Below, piece by piece: positions 12,611-25,239 of a DNA stretch of 64,000 nt; the first letter of the stretch is position 1; each line of letters opens with the position of its first letter. The translations under genes and the position numbers were made by a program. The notes under the pieces are model-generated. The model had not been told where the DNA came from. It searched no databases and was given only the letters and a program-made list of their open reading frames with translations. The stretch covers positions 13,647,268-13,711,267 of the forward strand of contig CM056744.1 in NCBI GenBank assembly GCA_029851415.1, written 5' to 3'. The DNA comes from Eretmocerus hayati (taxonomy: Eukaryota; Arthropoda; Insecta; Hymenoptera; Aphelinidae).

Positions 12611-14989
12611 AAATAATACGCATTGAATGTCGGAGGAAGCCCACAAAACATCTTTTTTTTTTCATTGATCATACTTATATTTTCTGGCAAACAAGTGAAA
12701 TTATTTCATGGCTAGATAAATCAACAGATAATGAGTTTCTCTAGCTCATAATTTTTAGAAATATTCGCTCTACTCTACTAATACTATCAATATATCTCTT
12801 ACCACAAAGCAGATTAGAAGTCTCTACTCTGATTAACTAAAGCGATCCCGTGGATTGTGCAAAATTCTGCAAAAATGTTAATATGAACGTCTCAATATCT
12901 TCATGGAAATCCCTACAAATCTTGGCAACAACCTCTTTATTCATGAGTAGAGTAATTCAATCTCGTTTCCTGGCTGATCCAGAATCAGCATGGAAAAAAC
13001 GATAGTTGTAGATTCCCTCAAGCCGATCCACACGTTTCCTAGGCCACGAATTATAACAGATTCTCTATATTGACATTCTCATAATTTCGTCTAATTGGCT
13101 TATTACACACAATAGTTCATAATAAACGCAGCTTTAGGAATGTGGTGAGTGGTAGAACATTCAAAATTCTAATTTCTATGGTTGACTGAGCATTCTGGGA
13201 GGTACCATTATACATTGCATGATCGTTGAAAGCAGGACTGCATGACCTACCGATCGGAGTAATTATATGGTCACTCAAGATTGTCCTCATATATGCTTAG
13301 ATACAATTTGCCACCATGATTATTAAAATTGTCTCATAAGTTTTCAAGCACTCAGGGAATCATTTTCTGATGAATATGGAAGTTACCATTTGCCCTTGTG
13401 GGAGAAAATTGGCGAGAAAAATAGTTCCATAAAAATTCAATGCGCGTGTCCATCTCGTATGAGTTTTGCAGAGTTCTGAGATTTATTCTACTTGGCGTGT
13501 TTGTAGCATTTGGACCTCTCGATCTTCTCTCGAGTGGAAAAGAAAGGAAGATTTGAGATTCTCTAACGTTTCAATTCGCGTAAATGAATAAATCTCTGGT
13601 TTTTTGAAATTTTGAGCTGCAGATCCATGTAGTAAGTATGTACCCCCAATTTATGTACTACCACTCAGAGATCTCGAATCAAAATAAGGAATATCTAATC
13701 TTTCACTACCTGGAATTATTTTCATGCATATGAGGATATCTCTGAAACTTTTGACATTTGCTGTGACAGCTCAGCCAAACTGGTTGTAGGACGTTTCTTC
13801 AGGTCTAAGCTGTCAAACTACCTTCGTTTGAATGTCCTAAAAGTGGTCAACAAGTAAGAGCTTGATTGGTGGATGTGGGCAGATACTGGATTCAATCATG
13901 TGCGAGAAAATACCCGAAAATTGAAGAATTTACGTGTCACAGCGTCAGACTCTTGAAATTTGGCAGGCTCTCGTGAGTGGAGCGTTTCTGATCAAATTCT
14001 ACAACTTCTCAGACTGATTTTTCATGGTCCAAAGTTATGATTTTTCTAGTGGAGAAAGGTGTGCCTCACTGTGCTCAGTCGTGACCTTGACTTCTACTTT
14101 GAGATGCTTTTTGAATCATCTTAATCCATCAATTTCCGCCAGACTTGCAGAGGTTTGCGTATTGACCCGATTTTTACAGAATTTAACAAGGCTTTGGATT
14201 GATTTTGCAAGAATCCATCGAACTGGGCGAAAAGAAACCAAATAGTTCCCAAAGTGCTTGGAAAAAGCTATAAAATGAACCCCAGTAGAGTCATTTTGAA
14301 CCAAGGATATTCGAGCAGTCGAGTGATGAAAATCGAACTTTTTTTATTAGGTGTACACAATTTTTTGACCGGTAGTGTACGTCCTTGCAACCAATAATGA
14401 GATCTACCTTCAGAAGAACTCAGAGAAGCTCTAAACCTTGACCCATGGCTTCTAAAACAACCCCTCAATAACTGTATGTGCAGTACGTGCCTGGGCATAC
14501 GGATTTCTTTGTGAATGTATTGGAAACGGTTTATGAACCATACAAGATTAGTTGAAGCATTTCGCTCATCTAATGAGGTCCTGTTTCAAGGTTAAATTAA
14601 TCTGATGAGTGAAAATTTCTGTTGATTGAAGGATTTGTGTATCTTAAGTAATTTTGTGGATTTTTCGTCCTTGATGTTTAACATATAAGTTGATTATTTG
14701 GTCTCATATATCAAGGATTTGTGATTTTGCAGGTCCCAAAATGAGGCAAAATTGTCTCTATAGGGAAACATGTGATCAATATAATCAGTGTCACAAGTAC
14801 GGTGTGTTTTAGTCAAGTCAATAAATGTGATTCATTTATGTTGATATTAAAAATTTAACCACGAGGTATCCATAGTGGAAAAGTTGATTTCAAGCACTCA
14901 TATAATATTTATCAGTCCACACAACTCAAGTGATAGTGTATAGTTCTTGATGTCTGGCAGATTATAAATGATTGAGGAAAGATTCGCTC
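12611..14989. other. intergenic with repeat fragments
   Basis: Mostly unremarkable AT-rich sequence. Two fragments stand out. One is a Tc1-like terminal piece at about 14355-14392 (GACCGGTAGTGTAC), matching the end of the 24115 element. The other is a fragment at about 14640-14745 matching the reverse complement of about 43205-43270. Confidence 0.45.
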
Positions 14990-15426
14990 TTAAGGTAGTA
15001 CTATAACCGTACATGCAGAAAATTACGAAATTCGGCACAGTGGTAGATTGATATCTCAAACTGCCTCAGTTAAAATTTCAAGAGCCTTCAGAGTCTGAAA
15101 GAAAAGTTCTGAGCAGTTTCGTGAAAGTCGATTTAACACGGTGGTTTATGGGAAATGACGAGTAGAGTAATATCTACCGTACAGATTTTCACGCGAGAGT
15201 CGGTTCACAAGAGGAAGAGAGCACGAAAATCACATAGAAACCAATAGTTTAACGATTCAGAGCGTACAAAAGAATATCGAAGCCAAAGTGTCGGTCATTT
15301 TTGCGGTTTCGGGGTTAGGTTGTCGTCTGCTGCGTGCATTCACTATACCTATATCGGGAGCGGGACAGGGTCAAGCACGGGTATAATCTGCACTTGGACT
15401 CATCAGTACCGCTAGCACTACCTTAA
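14990..15426 (+). mobile_element. TTAA-bounded MITE, copy 1
   Basis: The element starts TTAAGGTAGTACTA and ends TAGCACTACCTTAA, giving short terminal inverted repeats and TTAA at both borders, the target used by piggyBac-type transposases. The reverse complement of nearly the whole unit is present at 19832-20274. No coding sequence. The orientation label is arbitrary and only marks that the two copies are opposed. Confidence 0.75.
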
Positions 15427-16114
15427 TAAAAATGGTTGACTTTTCTATCTACGACGTAAGTAGAACGTCTGTTAGCACTTCATCAGAGATCCCACAAATT
15501 TTCTTGGGTCGTTATACAACATACAACAAAGCTTACGAAACCCCGTAATTAGCTAGAAGAAGCTAAAATTTCAAAGCTTGAAAAAATCATGCACTCAGTT
15601 AAGGCGCTGTAGTCGCCGTGCACGCTGAACTTTGTTCACAAAACTCTCAAAATCTTTTCCAATTTGGGCTAAACGACGAGTTATCCAGGCTTTGTAATTA
15701 TCTTACTAGCGTTTTTGCCTTACTCGCTACCGCTCGTTCGGCTTGTAAATGTTCTTGATAAGTCATAGGCACCAGAAATGCTTCTATAGTTCAATAAGAA
15801 TAGTTGTAAAATAATGATTGCTGATCAATTCAAGGTGTCTAAAAAAAGTTTTAAAATAGTTCGCAAAATTGGTATTATGTCAAATTATACTGGCTAATGG
15901 TGGAGATATAACTTCAAGTGAGCAACAATGAATATTGCGGAATTGCATAGTTTCTTTTCAATTAGCTGAGCTGGTATATCTTTGATCAATCGATTAGGCT
16001 GAAAAACTTCCGTTACATGGCGTGAATGTAAAGGGTTAATCAAAGCGATGTCAATTCAATTCATTGTGCAGTGTGCATAAGTTGACCGTTGATCTCCGGA
16101 CTTGGTGCATATAA
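15427..16114. repeat. repeat fragments with the GTCGCCGTGCA / GGGCTAAACGA motifs
   Basis: The block at about 15600-15710 (GTCGCCGTGCACGCTGAA... CAATTTGGGCTAAACGACGAG) is found inverted at about 18935-19215 and in pieces at 21430-21810. It is a dispersed family of unknown class. Nothing coding is seen in the remainder. Confidence 0.45.
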
Positions 16115-17165
16115 GAGCAACTACAAACTAGACCAAATTAGGCCAAACTAGACCGAACTAGAGACCTGATTGGACCAAACCAAACCGAATTAGACCGACC
16201 TAGATTGTACTAGACCTAATTGAACAGAACTAGATCGTATTAGACCATACTAGACTGAACTAGACCGAATTAGACCGGAGTAGGCCGAACGAGACTTAAT
16301 CACCCCAAACTAGACCGAGCTAGACTTAATTAGACCGAACTGAACTGATATAGATCGAATTGGCCCGATCTAGACCCAACTACACCGAGCTAGATCGAAA
16401 AGGACCAAATTAGACCGACCTAGATAAAAGTAGACCGAATTGGATGGAACTACACCGTCTTTGACAATACTAGACTGAAATAGACCGAATTAGACCTTCT
16501 CTCATTGCTCGAGCTTTTCAAAGTGGTAGAAGAGCAATGAGAATTTACCACTGACATGCGGCTCAAGTGGCCGAATGTTCGATGGTTAGAACGTCTTTAT
16601 ATACGAAAGTTCATCTTCGTTAAGCGCTTGCGAGAAAAGTGATTTTAACCCGCTATTTCTATTTGATTTTTCACCATTTTTACTTTTGGCAGGTCTTCGG
16701 CCTTCTGCCGGAGATATATATATATATATAATTAATTATGACACTCGATCGATATGATCGGATATCGTATTTATCACTCGCGGGAATTTCAAATTATGGA
16801 AGTATATTTGATCGGTCTTTGCGAGTTAAAGTCAGCTGGTATTTCTGAAATTGATCGAGAGTGGAGAAAAATCCATTCTCGATTGATGCCAAAAATTTCA
16901 GCAGTACCGGCTGACTTTAACTCGCAAAGACCGATCAAATATACTTCTTTAATTCGAACTAGACCTAATTTAACAGAACTAGACCGAACGAGACCTAATT
17001 ACCCCGAACCAGACCGAGCTAGACCGAGCTAGACTCACTTAGACCGAAGTCGACCGAATTAGACTAAACCTAACCTAATCAGAAAGGAATAGACCGCATG
17101 AGAACAGGTTAGACCGAATTCGACTCAATAACGCCAATCTAGACCAAACCAGACCGGACTATACC
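16115..17165. repeat. degenerate CTAGACCGAA minisatellite
   Basis: Tens of diverged, roughly 10-11-base units of the type AACTAGACCGAATTAGACCG run from 16115 to 16500 and again from about 16957 to 17165. The array is split by about 455 bases that include a foldback (16800-16952) and an AT dinucleotide run near 16718. The units vary and indels shift the phase, so there is no open coding frame. Confidence 0.75.
16800..16952. mobile_element. short foldback inside the minisatellite
   Basis: Arms of about 45 bases are inverted copies beginning GAAGTATATTTGATCGGTC, with a loop of about 60 bases. The arms stay paired into the loop (CTCTCGATC and its partner) with mismatches. It sits at the right border of the material interrupting the CTAGACC array. 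Confidence 0.7.
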
Positions 17166-18934
17166 ATTTCAGCCCGGTACTTCCCACCCCCATCCCTGTC
17201 CCCATTATCATCCCCAACCATCCATCCACTCATCAATTCACCCATTCATTCATCCATGCACCCCCTACCCACCACCCTTATACAACCACTTGTTATACCG
17301 GATTGAACAAATTAAATCTAGACTGCCTAGTATAACTTTGCAAGTTTTGACTTAATTTTGTTTTAAATATAAGTGTTGTGGTTTGGTGATTTTATGTAGC
17401 AATCTCTCTTTGACATTCATTAAAATAAAATATTCTGATAGTAAACCTAACGAAATTGTTGCAAAGCGTTGCAAGCAATAACTGGGTGCTTACTTCTTGA
17501 AGTTACCAAATGAGAATTTCAAGTATACCAACATCCTATTCTTTCGTCTCATTCCATCATCAGCGTTACCAGAAATCAGTCAGTCCCCTGTATAAAACAG
17601 CTAGACTTTACAAAAGCAATGAATGCGCACACATTGCATGTAATATCAATCAATAAAGAATGCACGAATCATCAGAAGCCAATAGAATCTGGCATTTAAA
17701 GATATTTGACTTTGAGAATACTTATATTGTAGAGCTCGAAACATGTCATCAATGAATGACCTATTTCCACTATGTTTTCTTAGCATGAGCCCTTGTGGGC
17801 AATACCAAAGTCTGTAACTCTAAAGCCCTTGAGCATCCAACTGTACACCTTCAGATATCGTCTTTGGGGGTTGGATGAGACTGTTCACCAAAACCAGACA
17901 CCTACATCTCGTGCACCCCTGGTTAACTCAAATCGATATAAGTTTCGCAAAAAATTTATGTTATTTTTGTGCCTCCACGCTACTTCTCTGTACCATTGCC
18001 ATAATCCATAACCCATCACTCACCAACCTACCCATGACCCATACGACCACCCAACCACGGACCCACCCACCCATCTACCCACTCATCCACCCACCCATGA
18101 TATTTCAGTCCTTCCACATAGGCAACCAGATACGAGGGATCCGGACGAACAAAATTTAGACTGGCGCTTAATTATTGGAAAAAAAAATTCGATGATGCAA
18201 TTACATTGGAATGCCTAACAGAGTATCCAAAATAACACACGACGTAACCAGTGAATGAATCGAACAATCTTTCACGTAACTCCGAATCGAACAATCTGCT
18301 GTAACTCCTCATAACTCAATTCCTCACGACTCAATTCCTCATAACACATTCCCACCAATTCACCAACCCGTGTCCCACACGGCCACTTTTCCACCTACCC
18401 ATGAACCATACGACCACCCGATCACAGACCCACTCATCGACCCATCACCCACGGATTCACCAACCTGCCCATGACCCATACGGCCACCCAATCACCGAAT
18501 AAAACCCAACTGGACCAAACTAGAGCAAACTACACCGGATGAGGCCTAGGTACACGTAATTAGACTGAATTCCAGCATTTCTATTCCCATGACCATGCCT
18601 CATTTCTGATAATTTATTCCTCATCACAGACTCCGCGAAACTCGTTCCTCATAACTCGGGTTCCTCATGACCCGAGTTCCTCATGACTCGAGTTCCTCAT
18701 AACTCGAGTTCCTCATGACTCGAGTTTCTTACAACTCGATTCCTTATAACTCATGACTCGTTCTTCATAGGTGTTTATACCTCATTCTCCATAATTTGTG
18801 CCTCATACCTCATAGCAATCCATCCATCCATCCATCCATCCATCGACTCACCCACCCACCCATTACACTTCACCCCTTCCGAAAATGCGACCCGATGTGC
18901 GGCATGTGGACGGACAAATTTTGGCTGGGTACTT
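17166..18934. repeat. low-complexity field: CCAT, ACCC and CTCATAACTCGAGTT repeats
   Basis: Clusters of CCATCCA/CACCCACC repeats lie at 17185-17290, 17995-18105, 18345-18490 and 18815-18870. A variable 15-base unit (CTCATGACTCGAGTTC) repeats at 18300-18360 and 18620-18780. Non-repetitive AT-rich sequence separates them. Open frames here come from the repeat composition. Confidence 0.65.
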
Positions 18935-19831
18935 AATTATTATAACTTGGCCTGGATAACTCTTCGTTTAGCCCAAATTGGAAAAGATTTTGAGATTTTT
19001 GTGAACAAAAATGTTCCAATTTGTAGGTTAGAAAGTACCCGCGGGCAAGTTATTCTCGTTCATTAGTGATAGTTTGTGATTGATGACAAATAATGAGTTG
19101 TCCACCACAATTCAGATGATAATACGTAATGGACAAATCGTCTCCAATTTCGTTTCGTGAAAATTTTGAGTTACATCTAAATAAGATATAATTTCCGGGT
19201 TGCACGGCGACCGTATCGCCTCGACAGAAAGTGCGCATTGGTTCTTTCATCCCCATAGAAATAGCGCCATTATACGCTCGTGGTGGCCATTGGAACTACG
19301 GCGCCACTTGTTATACATGGAAAGAGACAAAGTACAAGAGGAACAAATTAAGGAGCAAATGTGCGGCTGCCCAAATGTGCACTTTCTGTCGAGGCCCATA
19401 CGACCTAAGCGTGACACGGTGATCTTGAAATACGTCTATATCCCGATGTCGACAGTCTCCGGGATTCTTGTGGGATATGTTTGTAGGGTCTTGGGGGCTC
19501 ATTTTCTCATAGGAATCGAAATCAGCACTTGGTCCGTTTTCGATCAAAGTCAAAAAATCGTGTTTTTCTGCCCTTTCCCAATCTTTCTCTTCTAAAATTC
19601 GAAAAAGACTCACTTTATCGAAAAATATGTGAAGATATCTTTTGTAGATCTCCTAAAACTACGAAAAAAATTCCCACACTTGACCTCGTAAAATGCACTC
19701 CATCTGAGATATTTGAGGGCTTCTGTTCAAGAAGCATGATTTTTTCGAAAATTTATAATTGAGTCGCTCATAAAAATCTCGTTTTGTCCAAAAACATTTT
19801 GAGTATTACAATATGGACTTATATTGATCTC
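18935..19831. repeat. inverted and dispersed repeat copies
   Basis: About 18935-19215 is the inverted partner of 15600-15710, extended by GCACGGCGACCG. About 19415-19575 is an inverted copy of about 20620-20800. The mirrored peptides from these two (LKYVYIP...GYVC) simply follow DNA similarity. A weaker copy of the GTGGGATATGTTT block lies near 24040. Confidence 0.5.
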
Positions 19832-20274
19832 TTAAGGTAGTGCTAGCGGTACTGATGAGTCCAAGTGCAGATTATACCCGCGCTTGACTCTGTCCCTCTC
19901 CCGATATAGGTATAGTGAATGCACGCAGCAGACGACCACCTAACCCCGAAACGGCAGAAATGAGTGACACTTTGGCTTCGATATTCTTTCGTAGGCTCTA
20001 AATCGTTGATCAGTTGGTTTCTATGTGATTTTCGTGCTCTCTTCCTCTTGTGGGCCGACTTTCGTGAAAATCTGTACGGTAGATATTACTCTACTCGTAA
20101 TTTCCCATAAACCACCGTGTCAAATCGACTTTCGCGAAACTGCTCAGAACTTTCCTCTCAGACTCTAAAGGCTTCTGAAATTTCGACTGAGGCAGTTTGA
20201 GATAGCAATCTACCACTGTGCCAAATTTCGTAATTCTCTGTACGGTATTTCGAGGACCGCTAGTAGTACCTTAA
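19832..20274 (-). mobile_element. TTAA-bounded MITE, copy 2, inverted
   Basis: Begins TTAAGGTAGTGCTAG and ends GTAGTACCTTAA. It is the reverse complement of 14990-15426 over its whole length with scattered substitutions and small indels. The two copies sit 4.4 kb apart facing each other. Non-coding. Confidence 0.75.
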
Positions 20275-21039
20275 CTCAATAAAGTTACAAATATCTCTCA
20301 ATTATTCTATTAATACACTAAAAACAATCGCGGTTCGATAATATGAGTCATCAATGATAGTTTTCTATTTGAGCATACTCAACAGCTTTAGCTGTCAGAT
20401 TTCCACAAGGATATCATTCTTAGATATTTGAATGACCCATTCTACATCATTCTTGAAGAAACCGAATCATTTTGAGCCACTCAGTTACGACTTCATTAAA
20501 AAATTATGCTTCTTGAACTGGAATCCTCAAATATTTCAGATGTAGTGCGTTCCATGAGGTCAAGTGTGCGAACCTTTTTTACATTTTTCGATCAAGTGAG
20601 TCTTTGACGAGTATTTGGAAGAGAAAGACTAGGCTAGGGCAAAAAAACACATTTTTTGGACTTTTATCGGAAACGGCACAAGTGCTGATTTCAATTCCTA
20701 TCAGAAAATGAGATCCCAAATCCCAACAAACATATCCCACAAAAATCCCGGAGACGGCCGTCAGCGGAATATAGACGTATTTCAAGACCACCGTGCAAGA
20801 GATAGAGATGAATTGACGAATAATGATTGTGGATAATCTCAACCCTTAGAATGTAAGTCATAAACCAAATCCTCATCTTTACGACGAGGTGAGTGTATCT
20901 TAGAATTTAAATTAACATTCCGACGATTGAAGCGGCACACAGGAACACTGTGCGGTAACATTAAAATGGCTATGAAAAAATGACTTGCAAGACCTACGCC
21001 GTGGTCAAAAATTCAACCTTATAGTACTTTAGCCTTGGA
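20275..21039. other. intergenic with repeat block
   Basis: Contains the inverted partner (about 20620-20800) of 19415-19575. Otherwise no feature is seen. Confidence 0.4.
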
Positions 21040-21470
21040 TTTTGAAAGACCATCAGCCCCAGTTAGTGCCCACCAGAGCTTCGAGCCCTATACGTCTCGA
21101 TATCCATTGGATGGCCACGGTGGGTGCAATGCCCATGGACTAAGCGAGGCGTTGGACTCGAGGCAAGGTCATTTTCTGGAGTAATCTCCCGCGAAGCTTA
21201 GACGACTTGTTCCGGAAACCATGGGTCCCCTGATCTCGTGGGCTTCAAGAAAGCCTACATGAATCGCAGCCCTTCACCGATAGGGGTGGGTTCGGCCGAG
21301 TGCTGGTAGCCGGACAAAAAAATCGGTCCTCGGGGAAGAGGGATTGATCACTGTCGAACCATTCGTGTCTTAAAAATAGCTCCCTACTGAACCAACGCGC
21401 TAAATTTGACTTGTGCAACAGTCCCATTAAGACGATGCGGTCGCCATGCAAGCTGAAAATCATTCCCAAC
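21040..21470 (-). repeat. GC-rich repeat copy, diverged
   Basis: On the minus strand this stretch shares ordered blocks with 206-620 (see there) and has the same GC-rich character. Its minus-strand frame (21245-21469) contains an HEWF-D like stretch comparable to the one at 235-270, but stops and frame changes prevent any gene call. Confidence 0.45.
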
Positions 21471-23236
21471 TTTTTCCGATTCTGTTGCGATTTGGACTAA
21501 ACGACGAGCGCACACATATTTGTCATCATCTAACTTAGATTTGTCCGCTCTTCGTTAAGCCCGAATTGCAATAGAATCCAAGAAAGTTGGGAATGAAAAT
21601 GTGCGTATATTGTAGGTTAGGAGGTGCCTGCGCTCAAGTTATTCGCACTTTTCTCCGATTTTCTTGCGATTTGGGCTAAGCGACGGATTGAGGAATACAA
21701 GTTGGACAATAACAACTATTCGACAACTCGTCTTACACTTTGAATCATCAAACTTTTTATGTAAAGTGTATTTTCAAGGTCCATGGTCACGGTGCACGGT
21801 GACCGCATCGCCTTAATTGTGATTATCAGAACTCTCTTTTGGTAAAAATGACAACTGAATACAAATATTCTCGTCTGACCATTGTCGACTGTTACTACTT
21901 GAGACCACTCTTGGCCTTTCCTAACTCAGTGTTAGCGCTGATACATATCTCACACATTACTATTATTGCTTCAATCTCACGTCAAATTCATGTCAACGTA
22001 AGTATCAATCTACTTTCCACTGCTTCCACGAATAATTGCAAAATAAGCGCACGGTTGTCGAGATTCCATCATGTTAGATCACAGAATTCAATTTTCAACA
22101 TTGAAATTTCTCCGTCTGACCATGGTCAACTGTTACTACTTGAATATATACGGGACCTCTCAAGACGCTCATGCTTCGGTTGTACTGGAATCTCGAATTC
22201 AGAAAATCGGAATCTACAGCCAGAGTTGAATTAAATATAGCTAGACAGGCTATTCACCATATCCAGTGAAAACATCGTTTTGTCTTATTCTGAAGTAGAA
22301 TTGATTCCTCACAGACTCCAATCACATTAGCTCTGCTGATGAATCACGAAACATTACCATCTAAAAGATGCTCTAGAGAATGAATCAATTTATGTATAAT
22401 TATGCATCAATTATTATCCACGGATATGTAAAGTAAAATATCCGCGTTGAATCCATGAGAGAAAAAAAAATATTTTCATCAATTATCGAAAACCAACTTG
22501 GTGCTATGCAGTGACCACCGGAAGATTCTTTTACGGGAGACTTCTCAGGAATCCAATCTTTTGAGAATTCTCTGGAATTTCAGATTTATATCAGCATAAT
22601 CTTTAGCACACCTGTGATATTAGGAATTTTTCATGAGAATAATATTCGGAGAATCTCGGATACAGGGGCAACAACACCCAAAAAATACAGCCATGAAGAA
22701 ATACAGGATGTTCAGCGATCCTGGAAAACTTAGAAATCCTGGAAATATGCTGGATTTTTTGTAGTTTGAGAACATGGAAAGATGGAATAGCTTCGAAATC
22801 TTAGATTTTTGATAAAATCCTGGGAGAATGAGCTTCCACGATTTCACATAATTTTCGATTGCAGTGTCAAAAATTTATCTTGGCTGTTTTGCAGGAAATT
22901 CAAATAAGCCTCCACCTTGTATTATGACTTTTTTTCGAGGTGTTAGTTGCTTGTCACCGTTCGGTATGCAAACTCAATCTTCGGTGATAACTCAATTGAA
23001 TATTGCATTAAAGTATTTGATGGGTATCCAGAGACTAAAGGCCATTGACAAATACCTATGAAGGTACTCGTCCTCGACAATCGACAAAAATGACTGATAT
23101 TTCTTGATCTTGGAGAACAAAGTAACAAGAGTTAAATACGCTTCGTCGAAGTCAGAATATTTGTATATCCACAACTAATCTTCGACCATCAGTCGCCTTC
23201 AACAAGTTAAGAATTTTACAGATCCATTGAATCGCT
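21471..23236. other. intergenic with repeat fragments
   Basis: About 21440-21610 is a small inverted pair carrying the GGGCTAAACGA family, with another piece to 21810. A 30-base block (GTCTGACCATNGTC...CTGTTACTACTTGA) occurs twice in direct orientation near 21873 and 22113. The remainder shows no gene. Confidence 0.45.
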
Positions 23237-23525
23237 ACATAATCTCACAATGATAGACTCATCCACAAGCAAAAATTTTTACTAAAACTTTTAAAAAGTA
23301 TTTTATGAAATATCAAAGGAGAAATTGGTGATGACTCGATCATTCAAAGTCAGCTGTTATAGGGTCATCAGACCATGCACTGGATGATAACATAAGCACA
23401 TGACAATACAAATCGAAATCGGTATACTGATAACTAATTGAATAGTTATACGATAAGAAATCGTTTTTAAAACTATTGGCAAACATTTTTGCTTGTGGGT
23501 GATCGTATTATTGTGAGGCTATAAT
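23237..23525. mobile_element. short foldback / MITE
   Basis: About 65 bases at each end are inverted copies sharing CACAAGCAAAAAT and the ATAATCTCACAAT-like outer part. Total length is about 290 bases. No coding sequence. No target duplication was resolved. Confidence 0.55.
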
Positions 23526-24114
23526 GTGATTTGATGAACTCTGTGAAATTTTGAGCCTAATTTGTCGACTGATATTTGACGAAAAGTCGTAAATATATAC
23601 AAGTATTCTCATATCTACGAGGAGTATTTAACTTTCGGTTTTTTTCACTCAAGTCCAAGAAAACTCAGTATTACCTATTTGTTAAAAGCTATTGAAACTG
23701 ATGAGGTCAAGAGACTGATTTTGCTATTGATTTGATTGTAATTCATAAAGCCTGAGAATTATCCTGGAAGAATCACTCCTTCGACTCCGGAAATCCTGAA
23801 AAACCCTGTTGTTGAGTATAACGTACCATCTCGAATCATTCCACGAAACTGACATTTGTATGATGTGTACAATTGGTATCTCTTGATGAGATACATCTGT
23901 TGCCTCAATGATGTAATAATTATCGATGACTGATCCTTCCAATAGAATTCAAGTTTTATGATAAGATCGTGGATCTTGTGAGCCCACGGGTCTCTAGAAG
24001 CGATTCTGAATTCGTGATGCAAACCACCCACGGAATTATTGTGGGATATGTTTTTGGGAACTTCTGGGACCATACTCCTCGAAATCAATCACACTGAATT
24101 AAAACTCGGTGTGA
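23526..24114. other. intergenic, no gene seen
   Basis: Two overlapping minus-strand open frames (23724-24088) show no recognisable domain. A fragment resembling the 19415/20620 repeat lies near 24030-24080. Confidence 0.35.
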
Positions 24115-25030
24115 TGTACACTACCGGTCAAAAGACTGAGGACACCTAGGAATCAAGCTGATGATTTTCAGGGTTGGCTATCTCAGAACCTATTGGTCGT
24201 AGAGAGCTCTGTGTGGTCGCATTTTGTAGCTTATATCAAGCACTTTCAAGTCTATTTTCAGTATTTTCCGTCCCGCCTAGTATACCGGAGACACACGAGT
24301 CAGAAGAATGACTTTTTTTCGCAATTTTTCAGGCAAGGTACGAACGCCTGACGATTTTGGAGAGATTGCTGGATCGTTATGAGACCGATGACATCTTTAA
24401 GCCCATGAGAAAACCTTGAAAATCCGTTTTTGAACGTCTCTCAAAGTGGTTATGGTTTCGAGATTTAACTGATCCAGCGAGGGTGTATTTCTCTCAAAAA
24501 ATTACACGGTTAATCCAAGAATGATGAGAAACAGCCCAGTCCAAGGTCGGTAGCCTTCACTTTCGATGACTATCTCGATGTTTAATGAGGGTCAAAAATG
24601 AGGCTCAGATGCCCCAAAAGGGCTGTTTTTCATCATTTTTGGATTATCAAGAGATTTTTTGAGAGAAAACCTCCCTCACTGAATCACTTGGATCTCGGGA
24701 CTAGAACCACTTTGAGAAACGTTCAAAAACGGATTTTAAAGTTTTTCTCATGGGCTGCAAAATCGGTCTCATGTCGATCCAACAATTTCTCCAAAATCGG
24801 CAGGCGTTCGTACCTTGCTTAAAAAATTGCGAAAAAAATCATTTTTCTGACTCGTGTGTCCCTGGTATAATACGCGGGACGAAAAATACTGAAAATAGAT
24901 TCGAGAGTGCTCGGTATGAGCTACAAAATGCGACCACGCAGACCTCTCTACGACCTATAGGTCCTGAGATATCCAACTCTGAAAATCATCAGCTTGATTC
25001 CCAGGTGTTCTCAGACTTCTGATGTACACT
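24115..25030. mobile_element. foldback element with Tc1-like ends
   Basis: Two arms of about 430 bases (24115 to about 24560, and about 24600-25030) are inverted copies with scattered differences. The left end contains ACACTACCGGTCAAAAG, which resembles the terminal repeats of Tc1/mariner-type elements. The right end keeps only part of this. The two arms nearly touch, so no transposase gene is present. The plus-strand frames across the right arm are not genes. Confidence 0.65.
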
Positions 25031-25239
25031 GTGGAATCTGTTCAGTGTATTTTACATCTGGAATTTCATTCAAACATTTTGCTAGACACCCTGCATGAAA
25101 TAGAGAAAAACCTAAAACTTTGAGCTTTGACGAAAGTTCAGACAAAATGAATTATACAATGCACATAAGTGCAATCAAACAGGACTATTCCAGAGTCCAT
25201 TAATCAGTAATTCATGTTCTTGGTGGTTGATGTTTCAAA

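Noticed and set aside
16545..16610. tRNA-like D-arm (GTGGCCGAATG...GGTTAGAACG)
   Set aside because: No anticodon arm, no T-arm with GGTTCGA at the right distance and no acceptor stem; at most a fragment.
16115..18870. Regularly spaced repeats that might suggest a CRISPR-like array
   Set aside because: The units are degenerate minisatellite and microsatellite sequence with no unique spacers, in a eukaryotic genome.
19838..19960. Possible hammerhead ribozyme (CTGATGAGTCC in the TTAA MITE)
   Set aside because: The CUGAUGAG core is present, but there is no compact stem II followed by GAAA; the only CCGAAAC lies about 90 bases away without matching stems.
19200..20842. Similar peptides LKYVYIP...GYVC on opposite strands
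   Set aside because: They derive from an inverted dispersed repeat; no start, splice or domain context supports coding.
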